From the NCBI GenBank assembly GCA_015039465.1, contig MU130379.1:987270-1051269 (forward strand): DNA of 64,000 bases, read 5' to 3'. A model generated the notes under the pieces. The model was not told where the DNA came from. It ran no database searches and worked only from the letters and a program-made list of their open reading frames with translations. Made by a program: the position numbers and the translations under genes. Of the stretch, positions 1-12,900 are shown piece after piece (position 1 is the stretch's first letter; each line of letters begins with the position of its first letter). The DNA comes from Phlegmacium glaucopus. Lineage: Eukaryota; Basidiomycota; Agaricomycetes; Agaricales; Cortinariaceae.

Positions 1-2100
1 CGAGGAAACCCATCGAGCAGCGGGTCATGCGGCCTGCCACACAAAGGCCTGTGTCGGCAAAGATTATAACAAGAGTACCGACCGCGAGACCCGCAATCAA
101 GGTGACAATCCATAGCCACGGAGCAAACCGTGTGCCCCCTGCAAGCAAGGAAGGGCTTATTAGACATCTATGTGCATATCGGACCAAAAAACTTACCAAA
201 TAGAACTTGAACGCAGAATGATGGTCCGAGAACGCACTGCACGGCAGTAAGCCATTTGCTGAAGGATAGTTCGTGCATATTCTCCTCCACTTCTTGCTCC
301 GCGATAAGGGCACGTTCGATACCCTCTTCTTCAAAATCAACCAAGCGTGCGTCTCCGTATATCTTCTCATGGGAAGCATGAGCATTATTATACGGAGTCA
401 CGACCACGGGGAGTGTTACGGTAAGGCATAGAACTGCGGGTGCCGCCAAGACAGATGCTATCTGAGTCAAGAGGCTTTGCTGCCTGAAGTTGTGTAACGT
501 TGGGAAAAGTATGTGATACGCGTTTCCAAGAGAAGCCCGCATGCGCTGACGCTTTGTTAACGGGATGTAGAGTTGTTCGTCACTTTCTGCGTCGGATATA
601 GTAGCTGAAGGTGACGGGGGGATACGATATATAGAAGGTGCAACTTGTAGCTGGTAGTTCTGGCGGGCATTGAGGTAATCATTTGGGGCATCGGCGCTCT
701 GTCGTTCTTCGTGTATGGGCTGAGCGCCCTGTGGACGTAACCTATCATCCAAGCGTAGCCTATTAAGCGTCGTATCATCGATACTTGAAGACAATGACGA
801 CTGTTGGGACTGTGACTGCGAACGTACACCTGCATGATTTCGAGCATGGTAATGACCTCCTGCGTATGATGCGATAGGAGATTCAAAGTAACTCAGGGAT
901 GTACCCGCAGCTTCCTTTTTCAATGAGGCGACTACTTCTCGGAATTCAAGAGCGCCGAGAATCGAAAAGGAAGGCAGTTGTGCAACATACGGAGAAGTCG
1001 GAGAAGGCGACCGCGGCATTGTTTGTGGAGGGATGGTAATCTGTAATCGAGGGGTCATTGTGGTAGATGATGCATACAGTCCAGGAGTTGGAGGTGTAAC
1101 TGCTACGGATGGTACCGCTAGATCCCAAATCATGATTAGGGGTAGAAAGATGAAATCAAGAATGATGCTCACGTCGATCTGTATAAGGTTGGAAGTGTGG
1201 TTCTTCCGCGTATTCTGCTCGAATGAGGGCATCCATATGCCGCTTGCGCTCCTGTCTGCGTTCCCACCACGAAGAAACGACTACTACTACCACATAGACC
1301 ACATACATGACGACCAGAGCTCCAGCTTCTCGTTGGTCTATTTTCCCATCCCAGAGGGTCATAAGCATTAAAATGACAGCCACAGTGAAGAAGCCGACGT
1401 CTCGTAAAAACGGGGTACGATGAACTTTGAAAGGTTTGATGATACACATCGAACCTACGACACACGAAACAATGAATGTTGCTGCTCCGAGTAATTCTCC
1501 AATGGCCAAACTCCCAGAGTTGGCGTGCATTGCTGAGAACGTTGAAAAAACGTCTGGACTCCCATTTCCAAAGGCCAAAAAGGTGACACCTGCGACATTC
1601 TCGTCTAGCCCTAGTAATTGAGCAATGGTAGCTAGATTCGGAGTGAAGAAATCCGAAGCACTGATGCCAAGTGTCGAGAAGAGAAAAATGAGCCAAAGGA
1701 TAAGGCCGACGAATACCAACGGCCGTAACGAGATATCTGTACAAAAATAATGGTGGAGGTGATCAATACCAAGGAGATTATTCGGCCGTGGACAATCCAC
1801 TTGAACATGTTGACATTGTGAAGTAGGAGAATATGCTCGTGGTCGACACTATCCGGATCTTTCAGAAAGAAGAGACTTTATGCTGACAAAAGAGACACTT
1901 GCCTCATGCGAAGAATTAAAATGTACGTCAGTTCCCTGAGGCTGTGATAACTCGTAGGATATTCGTTTTACCAAGCTAGCTCCAGTATCGCTTTCGAGCA
2001 AACTGACATGAATTGGTTGCCCATAACGACTTCTTGACCAGAGAATACAGTTAACAACGAGAAGAAAAACAAATATGAGCCTGCCCGTAGTTGCGGACAT
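1..2100 (-). CDS. CCX-type sodium/calcium (cation/Ca2+) exchanger, C-terminus cut by window edge
   Basis: Membrane antiporter expected to move Ca2+ or other cations against Na+/K+/H+, probably in an internal membrane. Exons: 1927-2100, 1173-1848, 197-1102 and 1-138 (continues outside); phases agree at every join. Exon 1 has a hydrophobic N-terminal segment. Exon 2 has a Cys-rich lumenal piece (CRPRAYSPTSQCQHV) and the first exchanger repeat with GNGSPDVFSTFSAM, the cation-binding alpha-1 motif. Exon 3 is mostly a long Ser/Pro/Gln-rich cytosolic loop, as in fungal CCX proteins, then returns to membrane segments. Exon 4 starts the second repeat. An in-frame TAG at 1849-1851 lies inside the 78-nt first intron, so it is not a gene break. 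Family call is firm; the transported ion is inferred. Confidence 0.85.
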
Positions 2101-2434
2101 TGTAGGGGGAGGTGGAGAGGGCTACCCTGTATTACTTCATGTACAATACATTGTAGATTACGTCAGCAGACCTTGTGTTTAAAGAGCAGTCTTCTTGACG
2201 CTGCAAGCTCCGTGAGCGTCATGTTACTATTGGTCAGTGTGCTGGCAGTCTGTATTTCATTGGGTTCCATCGTTACAACTTTCAAGACACTAACTCCATT
2301 AATACGAAGTGTAGTGTAGTCGTCAGACCTGCATGTTCAACTCCGAGTTTTTCAACGTGGGTGGGGTGGAGTCCGTCTATTCAAAGCATGGTTGGTGCCG
2401 AAGAAATTTTGTAGGACGACAATACTCACAGCTA
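2101..2434. other. Spacer between two minus-strand genes
   Basis: It holds the upstream region of the exchanger gene and the 3' side of the DUF6534 gene. I see no reading frame, RNA gene or repeat that can be supported here. Confidence 0.5.
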
Positions 2435-4367
2435 TCAGATGTCTACTATCTTTATCCGTACCAAGTACTCTGTTGTTTTCCCGTGTTCGAACCTTGCTTG
2501 CGTGCGTAAGACAACATGAAGAAAAAGAATAAAGTTCCATACTTGACTGAGGACGTTTTGATGGTTTTCCACTGCCGAAGTTACATGGAAGCTTGTAGAT
2601 AGCTCTGTAGAGTCCGAAGCACCTCGTGAATCACTTCGGAGTGTCGCCCGGGAGTTGAGAACCGCCAGTAGAGAATTTGCGTATACTTTCCTCACAATCA
2701 GGATAAGTCACCATTCTATTCTCAGGTTGGAGACTGACGAACATTTTCCAATGACGAAATCTATAGCTAGCGAGTAGAATGAATTAGGCAGTATAGAGAA
2801 GACGATGGTCTCCGCTACAGCCACGGCTCTATAGTCATTTTAAGCGCAAACTCATCTAGTTAAGGGGAAGAACGCACGACGTCAGGATACAACGATTAAT
2901 GGCGAATATGATGAGTCCATTTATGATGTTGTTAGTATCTTCAAACGCAGATCGATTTCTCCCAAGAAGGATGCAAAGAGTTGCTGCAATCAAGATATCT
3001 GATACAATGGCGACTATTCCAAATGGCACAGCTGCCACCAACTTGAACAACAACTTGAATCAGTCTCGTGCTCAACGTTAATTTTTTAGAATTGGCACAT
3101 ACTGAGACCTCTTTGAGACGCCGGAACTCTTTTTTGATAAACCTGGTGAGTCATAGATGAGTTTGCTTTTACTATTAAGAGAACCTTTTCACTTACAAGA
3201 ATGCTACGGTTTCTGGCAGATATAGCAATCAAAGAACTGTGCATGGTTCCTACCGTTCAAGAACTCACCTATTCCAAAAACTAGATATTTCCAAACACCG
3301 TATGAGCAAGGTCCGAGGGTACATGATTAAGAATCCTCACCAAAGTGGGCAAGAACCGTGATCCCAATGATACCAGTCACCCACCATCGGTGTCGGGTGG
3401 GGCATACTATAAATAAACTATCAGATGGTGTTACAATGACGCTGGCTGCTTCGCACATTGGAATATCCGTTCAGTGAAGAAGCTGGTAAACGTTGATCAA
3501 CATTCGGTCATCTTTGAATGAATTTATCTCACCATTGCGCGATGAATGATACGACTACCTGTTGTGTATTTGAGTTGGGATAGTGAGATTATAAAAACAC
3601 TCACATTGACCCCTATAGAAGCCTGACAAAACAACGTTAGCCACGTTGCTGAATATTGGGTGCGTCGAAAACTCACAAATAATGTCCTGAGAATTGAAAT
3701 TCTTGCCACGTGAGCTATGCCAAGGAATAAACTTGAATTAACCCACCAAGTTCCACTCACGAGTGCTTGAGGATTTCCAAATCCAACGATCTAATCCAGA
3801 CGAAGGTCGATCAATATCCTCTCTGACGCCAGCAGTGGCACCCGTATGCGTACAAGATAATAGTGCACTGCATGACACACTGGGGTGGTGATTAGAAAGG
3901 GAGTGGAGTATCGATAATAGAGACGTACTGAAAACAACATGAATTGTATCTAAGATCCTGCAACAAGTAAAATAAAACTTAGAGGGTTTGATGCATAGAT
4001 AAACGTGAACTGGGATGTTCAAACCAGATAGCTGCGACCTAAGGTCGCCATGCCCCTTCTCGATCAATACCTCAGGCATCGATTTGAAACTGAGCTCACC
4101 AATAGCTTTGTCGGGATATCGTCTTTTGGAAACGACATATAATAGAAATACGCCTACATTGTTCAAAATGAGGTCTTTATTGACGAATGGCATACTAGTA
4201 TGGCACCTGTAACGTCGTGATCCCATAGATGCCCATAGCAATCAAGGCTGCTATAAACAGAGCACCTTACATAGCAATATCGATTACTGATAAACAGTTC
4301 AGTGGGTTCGACCGTAGTGCTCACCAAAGGTATCACCAATTGCTACATTTGTGGAACCTGAAGACAT
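2435..4367 (-). CDS. DUF6534-family seven-helix membrane protein
   Basis: Large Agaricomycete membrane family of unknown function. The start ATG (4365-4367) gives MSSGSTNVAIGDTFG; spliced exons 4325-4367, 4207-4265, 4100-4153, 3929-3977, 3842-3879 and one beginning near 3800 give GALFIAALIAMGIYGITTLQ, AYFYYMSFPKDDIPTK, RILDTIHVVFMCHAVHYYLV and GFGNPQALVSGTW, the family's ordered landmarks. The exon near 2856-3053 carries VPFGIVAIVSDILIAATLC and IINGLIIFAINRCILTS, the helix 5-6 signature. The last exon, ending about 2435-2695, has the IGKLYANSLLAVLNSR terminus. Exon limits between 3080 and 3760 and the exact stop are uncertain. No ligand or role can be given. Codons look intact, with no disruption seen in the parts I could join. 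Confidence 0.8.
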
Positions 4368-6387
4368 GTGCGGTTTCCGAAATTCGAAACCAACAAAGTT
4401 GAAATGGGTGTGTCGAGTGGGGCAGTAACTTGGCTAAGGAAAAGTGGAAGCTTTGCAAGGTAAATAGCAGACAGGGGCTTAGAAGGCTAGCCAAGAATGG
4501 TTTAGACCGGAGAAGGACAGATGCTGGCAATAGTATGCCGTGAGGGAAGGTCATTGACATTTTAATTACCACTGAAAGAAAGTCCTGTTACTAAATTTCC
4601 TTATTAGGCGAATGCAAACTGCTTGCATGCTCACCAACAGATATCTGATCCGTCATGTTCGGGTTATTACACAAACAAAAATACTCGGCCAGGTGAGCGC
4701 TGAGCTTTTTATGCCTTTACCACGGACCAAACGTGTATATAGTTTCTTCTCTTCGAAAATAAGAAGTTGGGAATGTGTAAAAAGAGGTCATCTGCTAGGC
4801 TTTGCTTCACGGATGATATTACATAGTCAGCGCAGCAACCCTTGGTAAACTTGCCGTGAAGTTAACATAAGCCAAACAGCACAGATGCCTACCAGAACCG
4901 ATATTTTCCTCTTTGCAATTTTGTCGAGGGTTCAATGATCAATCTGAGCAGGCAAACCTTCATAGCATGTAGTGTCAGCGATCTTTGTGAGCATGCAGAC
5001 ACACACACTGCTATCATATGCTGTTATAGACAACGTTCTGACCCAACAGGGTTCGTTCGACTACGGGCCTTTTTTGGTGGATGTTATTATTGGGCTGTCA
5101 AAGAGTTGTGAGCGCTCACTGTCAATGGCGTGCATAATGCGGTATGCGTTCATAATCAACGTCACGTGGAGTTTATGTGCGCATCCAAATCACGGCAGTG
5201 AGGTAAGATATTAAAATCCGCTACTATCGTTGATCAGCAGATCGTCAGATCATCTACTGCGAATATCGCGATGCTCACAGCCTCAATGAGCCTCGCACTT
5301 GATATGCAATTCTAGTACTTAGAGGATTTACTTGAGGCCATTTTTATCTAGGTTCGTTCTAAGCCGCTGTTCTTCTGCCGGTGAATGTTTGGCGGATTTT
5401 GGAGCTCCGCCGCACCACCATCTACCAAGGCTTCAAAGCTTCACCTGTGACGTACCCGAGTATACCTCCTGCATCCATCACGTCTTTCTCAACCGGTGCA
5501 CCTTTGGATCTCCGGATTTTCCCATTCTTCCAAGACCCCAGAGTCCCAGACGGCTGCACCACTCTTGAGAAACATATTTGTTGACTTCTCGAGGTCTTTA
5601 TCTTCCGAGCCAAATAATGTCTCGGAGAATTGTCCAAGGGAGAACTTGTTACAGTGGTCGGCCATATACCGAAGTATGTCTTTGCTTTTTAATCATCAGG
5701 GCGTGGCTCTTTGCGGGTTGGTAGGTTCAAGAATCGTAACTCTGTCATCTATAGGGGATATGTACAGTAGGTAGATATGAAGAATTGAACAAGTCGGTCT
5801 CTTGCACATTTTCTGCTGACAGACGGAGCTTCTGTAAGCATCCCTAGTTAGCGTCGTCTAATCCGAATCAGGACGACCACGAGGAAATGGCCATATTTGG
5901 ACCCTCAAATCCGCCAGACCCATATACACATTTGGTACACACAATTGGTCCAATGTTGGGTTCAAGTGTTGTCTAAGTCTAAGCAAATGTGTCCTTCGTC
6001 AGCCCCACATTTCTGTTCAACGGCAGCGTTTGGCAGGATAACACTTCCAGCAACAGTGTAGCAACACTAGCGTGTGATAGCAATCTCGAATATCCCCGAG
6101 AAATAGCAACCTGTAATATTTAACGTACTTTGGCTGAGAGGACTCCCTGTGATTATTTTAAAAAACTGAAATTACACTTTGATAACGACTTCGAAGAAAG
6201 CAGTGGCCTTCAAAAGGAGATTCGTTGATGCCATGTGGATCCGGTCTAGTTGAACATTCTGCTCCATCATCACGAAGTCTTTACATAAATCCTGGCAACC
6301 TCTCGTTATCTCCCACACACTACTGTATTGTATTTGCAGTTGGCGTGAAAAGAAAACTGGACTCTCAGGTCAAAGCAACGGCCAATA
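4368..6387. other. Gene-poor 2-kb interval
   Basis: Upstream regions of the DUF6534 gene (minus) and the paraoxonase-like gene (plus) share this interval. Open frames of 60-90 codons occur on both strands, but none shows a recognisable domain or consistent splice structure. The stretch 5330-5780 is listed separately as possible coding relic. The rest shows no RNA gene or clear repeat. Confidence 0.5.
5332..5774 (+). pseudogene. Possible gene relic or unrecognised small gene
   Basis: Two overlapping plus-strand frames (5381-5584 and 5496-5774) look more coding-like than their surroundings. The first reads PPASITSFSTGAPLDLR then FPFFQDPRVPDGCTTLEKH, and the second continues with NIFVDFSRSLSSEPNNVSEN. 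Moving between them needs a frame change near 5570-5585 for which I see no good intron. I recognise no family. It may be a decayed gene, a short real gene with an unseen intron, or chance. Confidence 0.2.
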
Positions 6388-7834
6388 ATGACTACGATAC
6401 GAACGCTTACATGGGTGGCACTCTTCTTGGTACGTCCCCTCTCCCTGAAATCATTCTTGTATTCAAGTTCATTCCTCTTAGAGTGTAATATGGTATCGCA
6501 GCCAAACCGTCTTCAAAAATGTTATTCTCATAAAGTCTCCATTGCCTAAAGGCTATATCGCAAACGGCGACTACGACTCTCAATGCACTACCGTCCGTGA
6601 TTTTGCGGACAAACCGGGGGAGAGCCTGACTTCCTGCGAAGATGAAACTTTCTGGGAACTGCACGACGCGACAGGCAAAGTCGTACAACGACCTGTCATC
6701 GTCAGCTGTGATCCTGGACGTAGATCATGGAACACAGTCATGGGCCCCCTGCGCGACCCAAACCCTCATGGTGCTTTATGGCTTTACGTTCCATCCCTAC
6801 CTCAAAATAAACCACGTATCCTTAGTTCAAGTGTGGAGACTAACAAAGCTCATCGAATTACAATGAAAAACTACCCCCCCAACCACGATTTCCATCCTCT
6901 CGGTATTGAAATCTGGCCTTCACATGCCGGCAACTCCTCCAATCTCTACGTCGTCAACCACGCCCGCGAACGCACCGTTATCGAACAATTCCTCATGGAC
7001 CCTTCCCATCCGACTGAAATCGTCCATGTGCGAACCATCTCCCATCCTTACTTCCTTTCCCCAAATGGGCTGGCGTTGACTTCCCCAGACTCGTTTTACG
7101 TGTCGAATGATCACCTGATGACGCGTCGTTGGCCAGTGGTGGGTCATGTACTTCCCATAATCGAATCCCTATTGGCACTTCCTTTGGGTTATGTATCGCA
7201 TGTGACTTTGTATCCACCCTCTGCGACTCCTGGAGGAAGCGCTGACGCCATCGCAAAACACACCTTTGCGAAATTATTCATTCCATTCCCTAACGGGGTC
7301 GCCATATCTGCATCAGGAACAGAAGTAGCCGTTGTATCTACCTCTCTCAGCGAAGTATGTTTCTATGAACGGAATCCAGCTACAAACGAGCTCACGCGTC
7401 GAAAACACGCCGTCACGGTGCCTTTCTCTCCTGACAACATCCACTACACTCCTTCCCTAACCAACAAAGGTCAAGAAGACGTGATTGTCGCTGGTCATCC
7501 TAATTTTCCCGACCTCATAACTGTAGCTGCGAATAAAACGGGAGCTAGTTCTGGCTCGTGGGTCGTGGCCATCGTTCCAAAGGATGAAATCGATGCAAAA
7601 TCTGAAGCCAAGTTTGATCAAGAGGCGCCGGTATCTGCCAGTTCTAAGATCTTGAGGGATGGAAATAACTGGACTATGAAAACTCTATTCCAGAGTGATG
7701 GCGTGGAAGAGAAAGGCGGGTTCGGAGGCTCGACGACTGGTCTGAGGGATCCACATTCGGGTGCTCTTTATGTCCCGGGGCTCTATGCTCGTGGAGGATT
7801 GTTGGTGTGCAAGCCACCATCTGAGAAGAAGTAG
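6388..7834 (+). CDS. Paraoxonase/arylesterase-like beta-propeller protein
   Basis: Predicted 464-residue calcium-dependent lactonase/esterase-type six-bladed propeller (serum paraoxonase family). Exons 6388-6429 and 6482-7834, joined by a 52-nt GTACGT..TTAG intron; the first exon encodes MTTIRTLTWVALFL, a signal anchor or signal peptide. Family marks include the early Cys pair region (QCTTVRD, SCEDETFWEL), HPLGIEIWPSHAGNSSNLYVVNHARERTVIEQ without gaps in the protein, and SPNGLALTSPDSFYVSNDH, which fits the calcium-liganding Asn/Asp blade. The C-terminal part ends GGSTTGLRDPHSGALYVPGLY, also typical. Substrate unknown; probably secreted or in the secretory pathway. The ATG at 6388 is chosen because only this exon gives the hydrophobic leader in phase. 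Confidence 0.8.
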
Positions 7835-8303
7835 GAAACATCACTTTCTTGAGAATAGAGATCTAATAGAAAAGAGGAGAATCTACTACCGTGTTATTGT
7901 ATTGCCATATCTTGAGACGAAAATTGAATACCCCGCCATTTGACGACGATGACATTTGACACACCAGAGTACCGTGAAAATTTCATTAGAAAGAAAGAGT
8001 ATATATATAAAGAAAGCATCGTAAAAAACATTCTTAAAAAAAGGGAAGGACAAAACAAAATTCAAACAAACCGACAATTTTCACCTACATACATCATACA
8101 AAACGGAAAAAAGGAGGAATATCGAAGAAATCATCGGATGATATACATAAACGAAAGAAAAAAAGCCGGATTATTGAAAATTTTAAACGTATAGGAGGAT
8201 AGATAACAAGTTGCGGGAGAAGGTGGGTAGAAGTGGAAAGGAACAGAAGCTCAGGAAAATCAGAATAAAAGACTAGAACTCTTCCGTCTAATGCTCTTTA
8301 ATG
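7835..8303. other. AT-rich convergent 3' spacer
   Basis: Sits between the 3' ends of the convergent paraoxonase-like and Bqt4-like genes. It is strongly A-rich on the plus strand (7930-8200), with many AAAGAAAG-type runs, as expected of 3' untranslated and terminator sequence. No gene is seen. Confidence 0.6.
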
Positions 8304-9846
8304 CTACATGAAATTCGGTAGGAACGCTCTGTTTTTAAAGAAGTAAGCACGAGTCATGAGTCGAAAACGCTCCCAAAAGAAAAGGGTTTAAGATACTCAC
8401 ACTGCGCCCATACCCACAGCAAAAGCTGCCAAGCCCCATGCAAAAGATTTGGTTCTCGGTTCCATACTAAACCGACCCACCCGTCTATTTGTCGAAATAG
8501 CTCTCTCCTCCTTCTCCGGGTCCTTGAAATCAAACTTCAAAGGTTGATCTTGATCTTCCCTCTCCCTCTTCTTCCCATTTGAGTACGATGACTCTTCACC
8601 ACCTACATCCATACCCTCCTCCACTTCTTGAGCTTTTCTGACTGCATCGCGTTTATCCTTCAAATCTTGAATCAGCTTGTGTTGTTCTTTGATATCCTGG
8701 TCTCGTAGTTCGGCGCCTACAACGCCGTCTTCGACTACTAGACTTTCTTCATCTACCACTGTCAGATCCGAGCCGCCGGGAGTTAGTGACGTGGTGAGAG
8801 TAATGGATTCTTTCTTAGTCGCTGAACGTGTGGCTTTGGGAGTTCGGAGTATTGGTGGTGGTGCGGAGGGTTGGCGCGGTGCTGGACTCTTGGTACGCGC
8901 GGATCGACGAAGAGTATTAGAGGGAGGAGGGGCAACTTTGCTCGGAGCTGGGGATTGTCTAGATGGAGGTTTTACCACGGTCTGAGGTTCTACAGCTGGA
9001 GAAGATTCTTTCCGACGCTTGGTTGGTGGGCTCGCAGCAGCAGTCGGAGATGGAGTAGGCAGGGACTTAGCTGCAGAAGGCGGTTTAGAAACTATTGAAG
9101 GCGGTGAAGCGACAGCCGCCGCTTGGGCGTTTCCGGTCGCAGGTGGTGAATGCACAGCAGTCGGCGCGTTGGTAGTCGCAGTCGCAGTAGCAGCAGTCGA
9201 CTTCCCCGACCTCCTGTAATTGCCGTTAGGATCTGGTTTAGCTTCCACAACCGCTTCAATAAGCCTTCCAAGCATATACGCCTTTCCCAATTCTAATGCT
9301 ACAGACGGACCCACCCACACACCAGCAAGTCGAGTGATATGAGTATCCTTTGTTGATCCATTGTTCCCGGTGAGATCGTAGGTGTCTTTGACCCAAGCTA
9401 CCTCAAGTTTTTCTTCACTGTCGCTCGCGTTTGGGAATGCGGCGCGGAACATGGTGGTTAGACTGACTGCACCTGTATCGAATCTACGAAGAATGAAGGC
9501 ATGGCCGTCCTGTATGCGGAAATGGACATTTTGCAGTAGTTGATCAAAAATGAAAGGAGGAAAGAGCAAAAGAGAAGTTGTGGCGTACATTTGGCGTATC
9601 AATTTTAAGCCTTCCGACCTAGTTATAAGATGGTTAGATGAGCGCGTTTGAAATTAAGCCCAAGGATACGGACGAGGATATCTTTGCCTTGACAGTTCAA
9701 GATCTGATATTTAACGGGGGGAAGATGTGTTGCATTTACTTGAAACAAATGTAAGCCCAAGTAATTAAAGTTTTCTGGAGATACATACGGTGTATGTTGA
9801 TGTAAGGGTTAACAGACCGAACAGGCAGGGATGGACGGACGACCAT
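8304..9846 (-). CDS. Bqt4-like protein: APSES/KilA-N-fold domain with C-terminal membrane anchor
   Basis: Resembles fission-yeast Bqt4, an inner-nuclear-membrane protein that ties telomeres to the envelope. Exons 9789-9846, 9674-9738, 9589-9618, 8401-9509 and 8304-8328 sum to 1,287 nt (428 residues). The N-terminus reads LPPVKYQILNCQGKDILVGR, then RRFDTGAVSLTTMFRAAFP and LAGVWVGPSVALELGKAYML, the APSES/KilA-N fold pattern. A long Pro/Ala/Ser/Lys-rich disordered middle (residues about 180-330) holds short basic NLS-like runs (TKRRKES, GKKRERE). A coiled Glu/Lys segment follows. The last exon (25 nt) completes a terminal membrane helix, WGLAAFAVGMGAVVAFLPNF, giving a tail anchor. The longer single-frame N-terminus starting near 9602 is an intron readthrough. 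Telomere tethering is inferred from architecture. Confidence 0.78.
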
Positions 9847-9929
9847 GATGAGTGGGTGTGGCAGAGAAACAGATCAAGGGCAACCAGATTAAACATAAAA
9901 CAACAATCTATTCCCACGCTCTCTTTCTA

Positions 9930-12900
9930 TTAAACAATTGTATCAAACTGCCATTCACTCCTTGGAATCCCCAAGAACTGTGGTTTCCCAGCCAACTCTT
10001 CAACTAACCGCTTCGCATCTTTCCACCAGGCATCTTTGCCTCGTCGGTTCACCATATCAGCTTGATGCACCATCTCTTGGACCGGAACCCATTTGATACT
10101 GCTGGATTGTATCGTGATGACCGCTGCGGATTCGGGTCCTGCGCATCGTGTCTTGTGCACTGGTTGTTTAGATAGCTTCTCATGGTGTTCCTCAATGAAA
10201 GCCATGCACTTCAGTGATAACCGTACGGCTCGTGCTCGATCTATTGGCGATGGGATACCACCTTGCAAGGTATGTCCGAGAGACGCGTAACGAGCATCGA
10301 ATAGTTTACCACCTTCCTCTTGGAACATCTTGGTTAACACGGATGTTGAATATACTGAAGAAGCAGATTCATTTCTGGGGATAATCCATCAGTTGTTTTC
10401 CTGGATTGCAACCTTGGTTCTTCCACTTACCTAATCACCAAACGTCCTTCACTCCTCCCTGGAACATCTAAAGAATATCTCGCCTTGATGAACCGTACGT
10501 CCCTCTTCAACATATCCAAGTTCATGCCTGTCTCAGGGGTATACACCAGGCTCGCTCCAACCTACACAACTCTCAATCAACACAAATCACCCTATGACAT
10601 CAAAAATCACTCACAGCAAGCGCACCCATAGTCGCAATATATCCACACTTCCCACCCTGCGTCTCAACCACAAACACTCTATTCCTACTTGCACTGGCAC
10701 TCTGCTTAATCGCATCACAAGCATCCACCAACGCATTCAAACTCGTATCACTCCCCAAACTAAAATCCGTCATAGGCACATTGTTGCTAATCGTAGCAGG
10801 AAGATGTACCATCGGGATATGAAATGCCGGATAATGTTTTCTACCTTCTTCTAAGAGTAGGAGAGCGTTGAACCCTTCGAAACCGCCGATGATGAGGAAA
10901 GCTTCGAAGTTGAATTGTTGGAATTTTGAGGCGACAGCGCCGATGTCAATAGAGGGAAGAGCACGGTTAGTACCCAGTTCGGAACCTCCGCGAGCCATCC
11001 AGGCGTCTACGCCCAGCCAGGAAAGTTCGTCAACATTCTCGTCTAAGAGACCGCGGAAACCGTTGTGAATGGCAAGGGGGATGTGGCCTTGGTTGACGCA
11101 GTACCGCACTACAGCTCGGGTAGCAGCGTTCATTCCACCCGCTGGAGCTCCCATGCTACATTCGAACGATTTAAACCAGGGTATGATTTTTGGCACCTGG
11201 ATACTTACTGGATAATACCTACGCGTATCCTCTGTATGTACCAATCATTAGCAGCTCAACTCTGAAGGCTGGTTTCAAACGACACTCGCCTTGTCTTTGG
11301 GCAACCATGCATCTTTGACCGCCAACATCGAGGTAGCATGGAACCCTTCCAACATCTCTTTAAATTCTGGTCCTCGAAGTTCCAAAGCCTGGTCGAAATC
11401 GTGCGCCTTCATCGCTTTACCAACGGCCCTAGTCTATCCAAATCCAAATGTTCAATAAAGCGATTTGAAAGGGTATAATTGCATACCATTTCAACTGCAT
11501 CCATCAACGGGACCCGCGTAATTTTGTTCTCCTGCAAACCTATCATGTATGTCGGCGTACCGGGCTGAGCTTCCAACAAAGCTTGAACAGCTTCGGCACC
11601 TTGTAAAGTCGGCTAATGAGAGATTAATCATTATACTCCAGACAACAAATCGTTGAGGCCGTACTAAAATTCTATCAAAAGCACATGGCGGCCCGCCTCT
11701 TTGGGTATGTCCAAGCGTCGTAACACGCGTATCCAGCCCAAGTCGTTCAGTTAACACATCTTTGATGTGTTCTGCACGGATGGGTTGGAGTAAACTGTCA
11801 TGTGCACCTTCGGCGACTATGACGATGGTTTTTCGTTTGCCCATTTCGCGGTGCTGGGGGATACATTGTGTGAGAGATAATGGAGGGAGAGAAAGAAGCT
11901 TACGCGATGGATCTCAGCACACATTTCGTCCTCCCAGGGCATCACTTTAGGTGGTCTTTCAGGTATGAAGATGAAATCTGCACCACCACTACATCGATTT
12001 AGTTCACGCATACAAATACCATGCTGATATTTACTCACGCTACACCGGCCTGCAGAGCCAACCACCCACAATCACGACCCATAACTTCCACCACGAAAGC
12101 ACGGGAGTGACTATATGCGGTTGAGTTGATGTTATCTATGGCTTCGCAGATCCGTTTTAAAGCGGTGGGGGCACCAATGGTGAGATCGGTGAGGGACATA
12201 TCGTTATCGATGGATCCGACGAGACCAACGAGCTTCAAGTGGGAGTGCGATTCCAGTTGGGCGGTGGTTATTTTATCTATACCGGTGAGTTGGGTTGGAT
12301 AGATGAGAAAGAATTGAATGATGGATTTACCTTGCTGGTGTAGGTCTTTAATGATTGCTGGCCATTCTGATCTGAAAATATCAGCTCCTGTGAGGGAACC
12401 GTCACCACCGCAAACGACCAACGCGTCGATCCCCTCTTTGATAAGATTGTAAGCCGCTGCTGTGCGACCTTCAATTGTCCTGAATGTTTTAGATCGTGCA
12501 GTTCCGATAAGAGTACCCCCCTAAGAGGTGTTTGAATCAGAAACATGGAAACCCATAGAGCGTTTATTCCGCTCACCTGCGAGAACCAGCCTCTCACATC
12601 ATCCCATCCAACTCTAACGATATATCTCCCTTTAAGCGATCTCCCACCAACAAACTCGCTTGCACCATCTCTCAAGAGATCTCCATCGCCAAACCTCAAA
12701 TTATGCAATAGATTGGTATCTGGCTCATGTTGGGCAAGCAAGTTTGTAGCATGATCCACTTCATTGACTGTGTCTGCGTTGACTTCTTGAGCTGCTTTTT
12801 CACCTGCTCCGGTGTTTCCACGTACGAGGCCTTCGTAGCCTTCGCGGACGACCCACATTTGACATCCTCTGCATATGTAGCTTAGATGATGACGACGACG

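Noticed and set aside
1849..1851. In-frame TAG breaking the CCX exchanger
   Set aside because: It is the acceptor end of a 78-nt phase-0 intron; both sides fit the family.
4612..5214. Plus-strand frames of 78-80 codons
   Set aside because: No domain, biased composition or splice support; length is expected by chance.
9510..9602. Longer N-terminus for the Bqt4-like protein beginning near 9602
   Set aside because: It is read through a GTACGC..TACAG intron; splicing instead joins VGRLKIDTPN to DGHAFILRR, which fits the domain.
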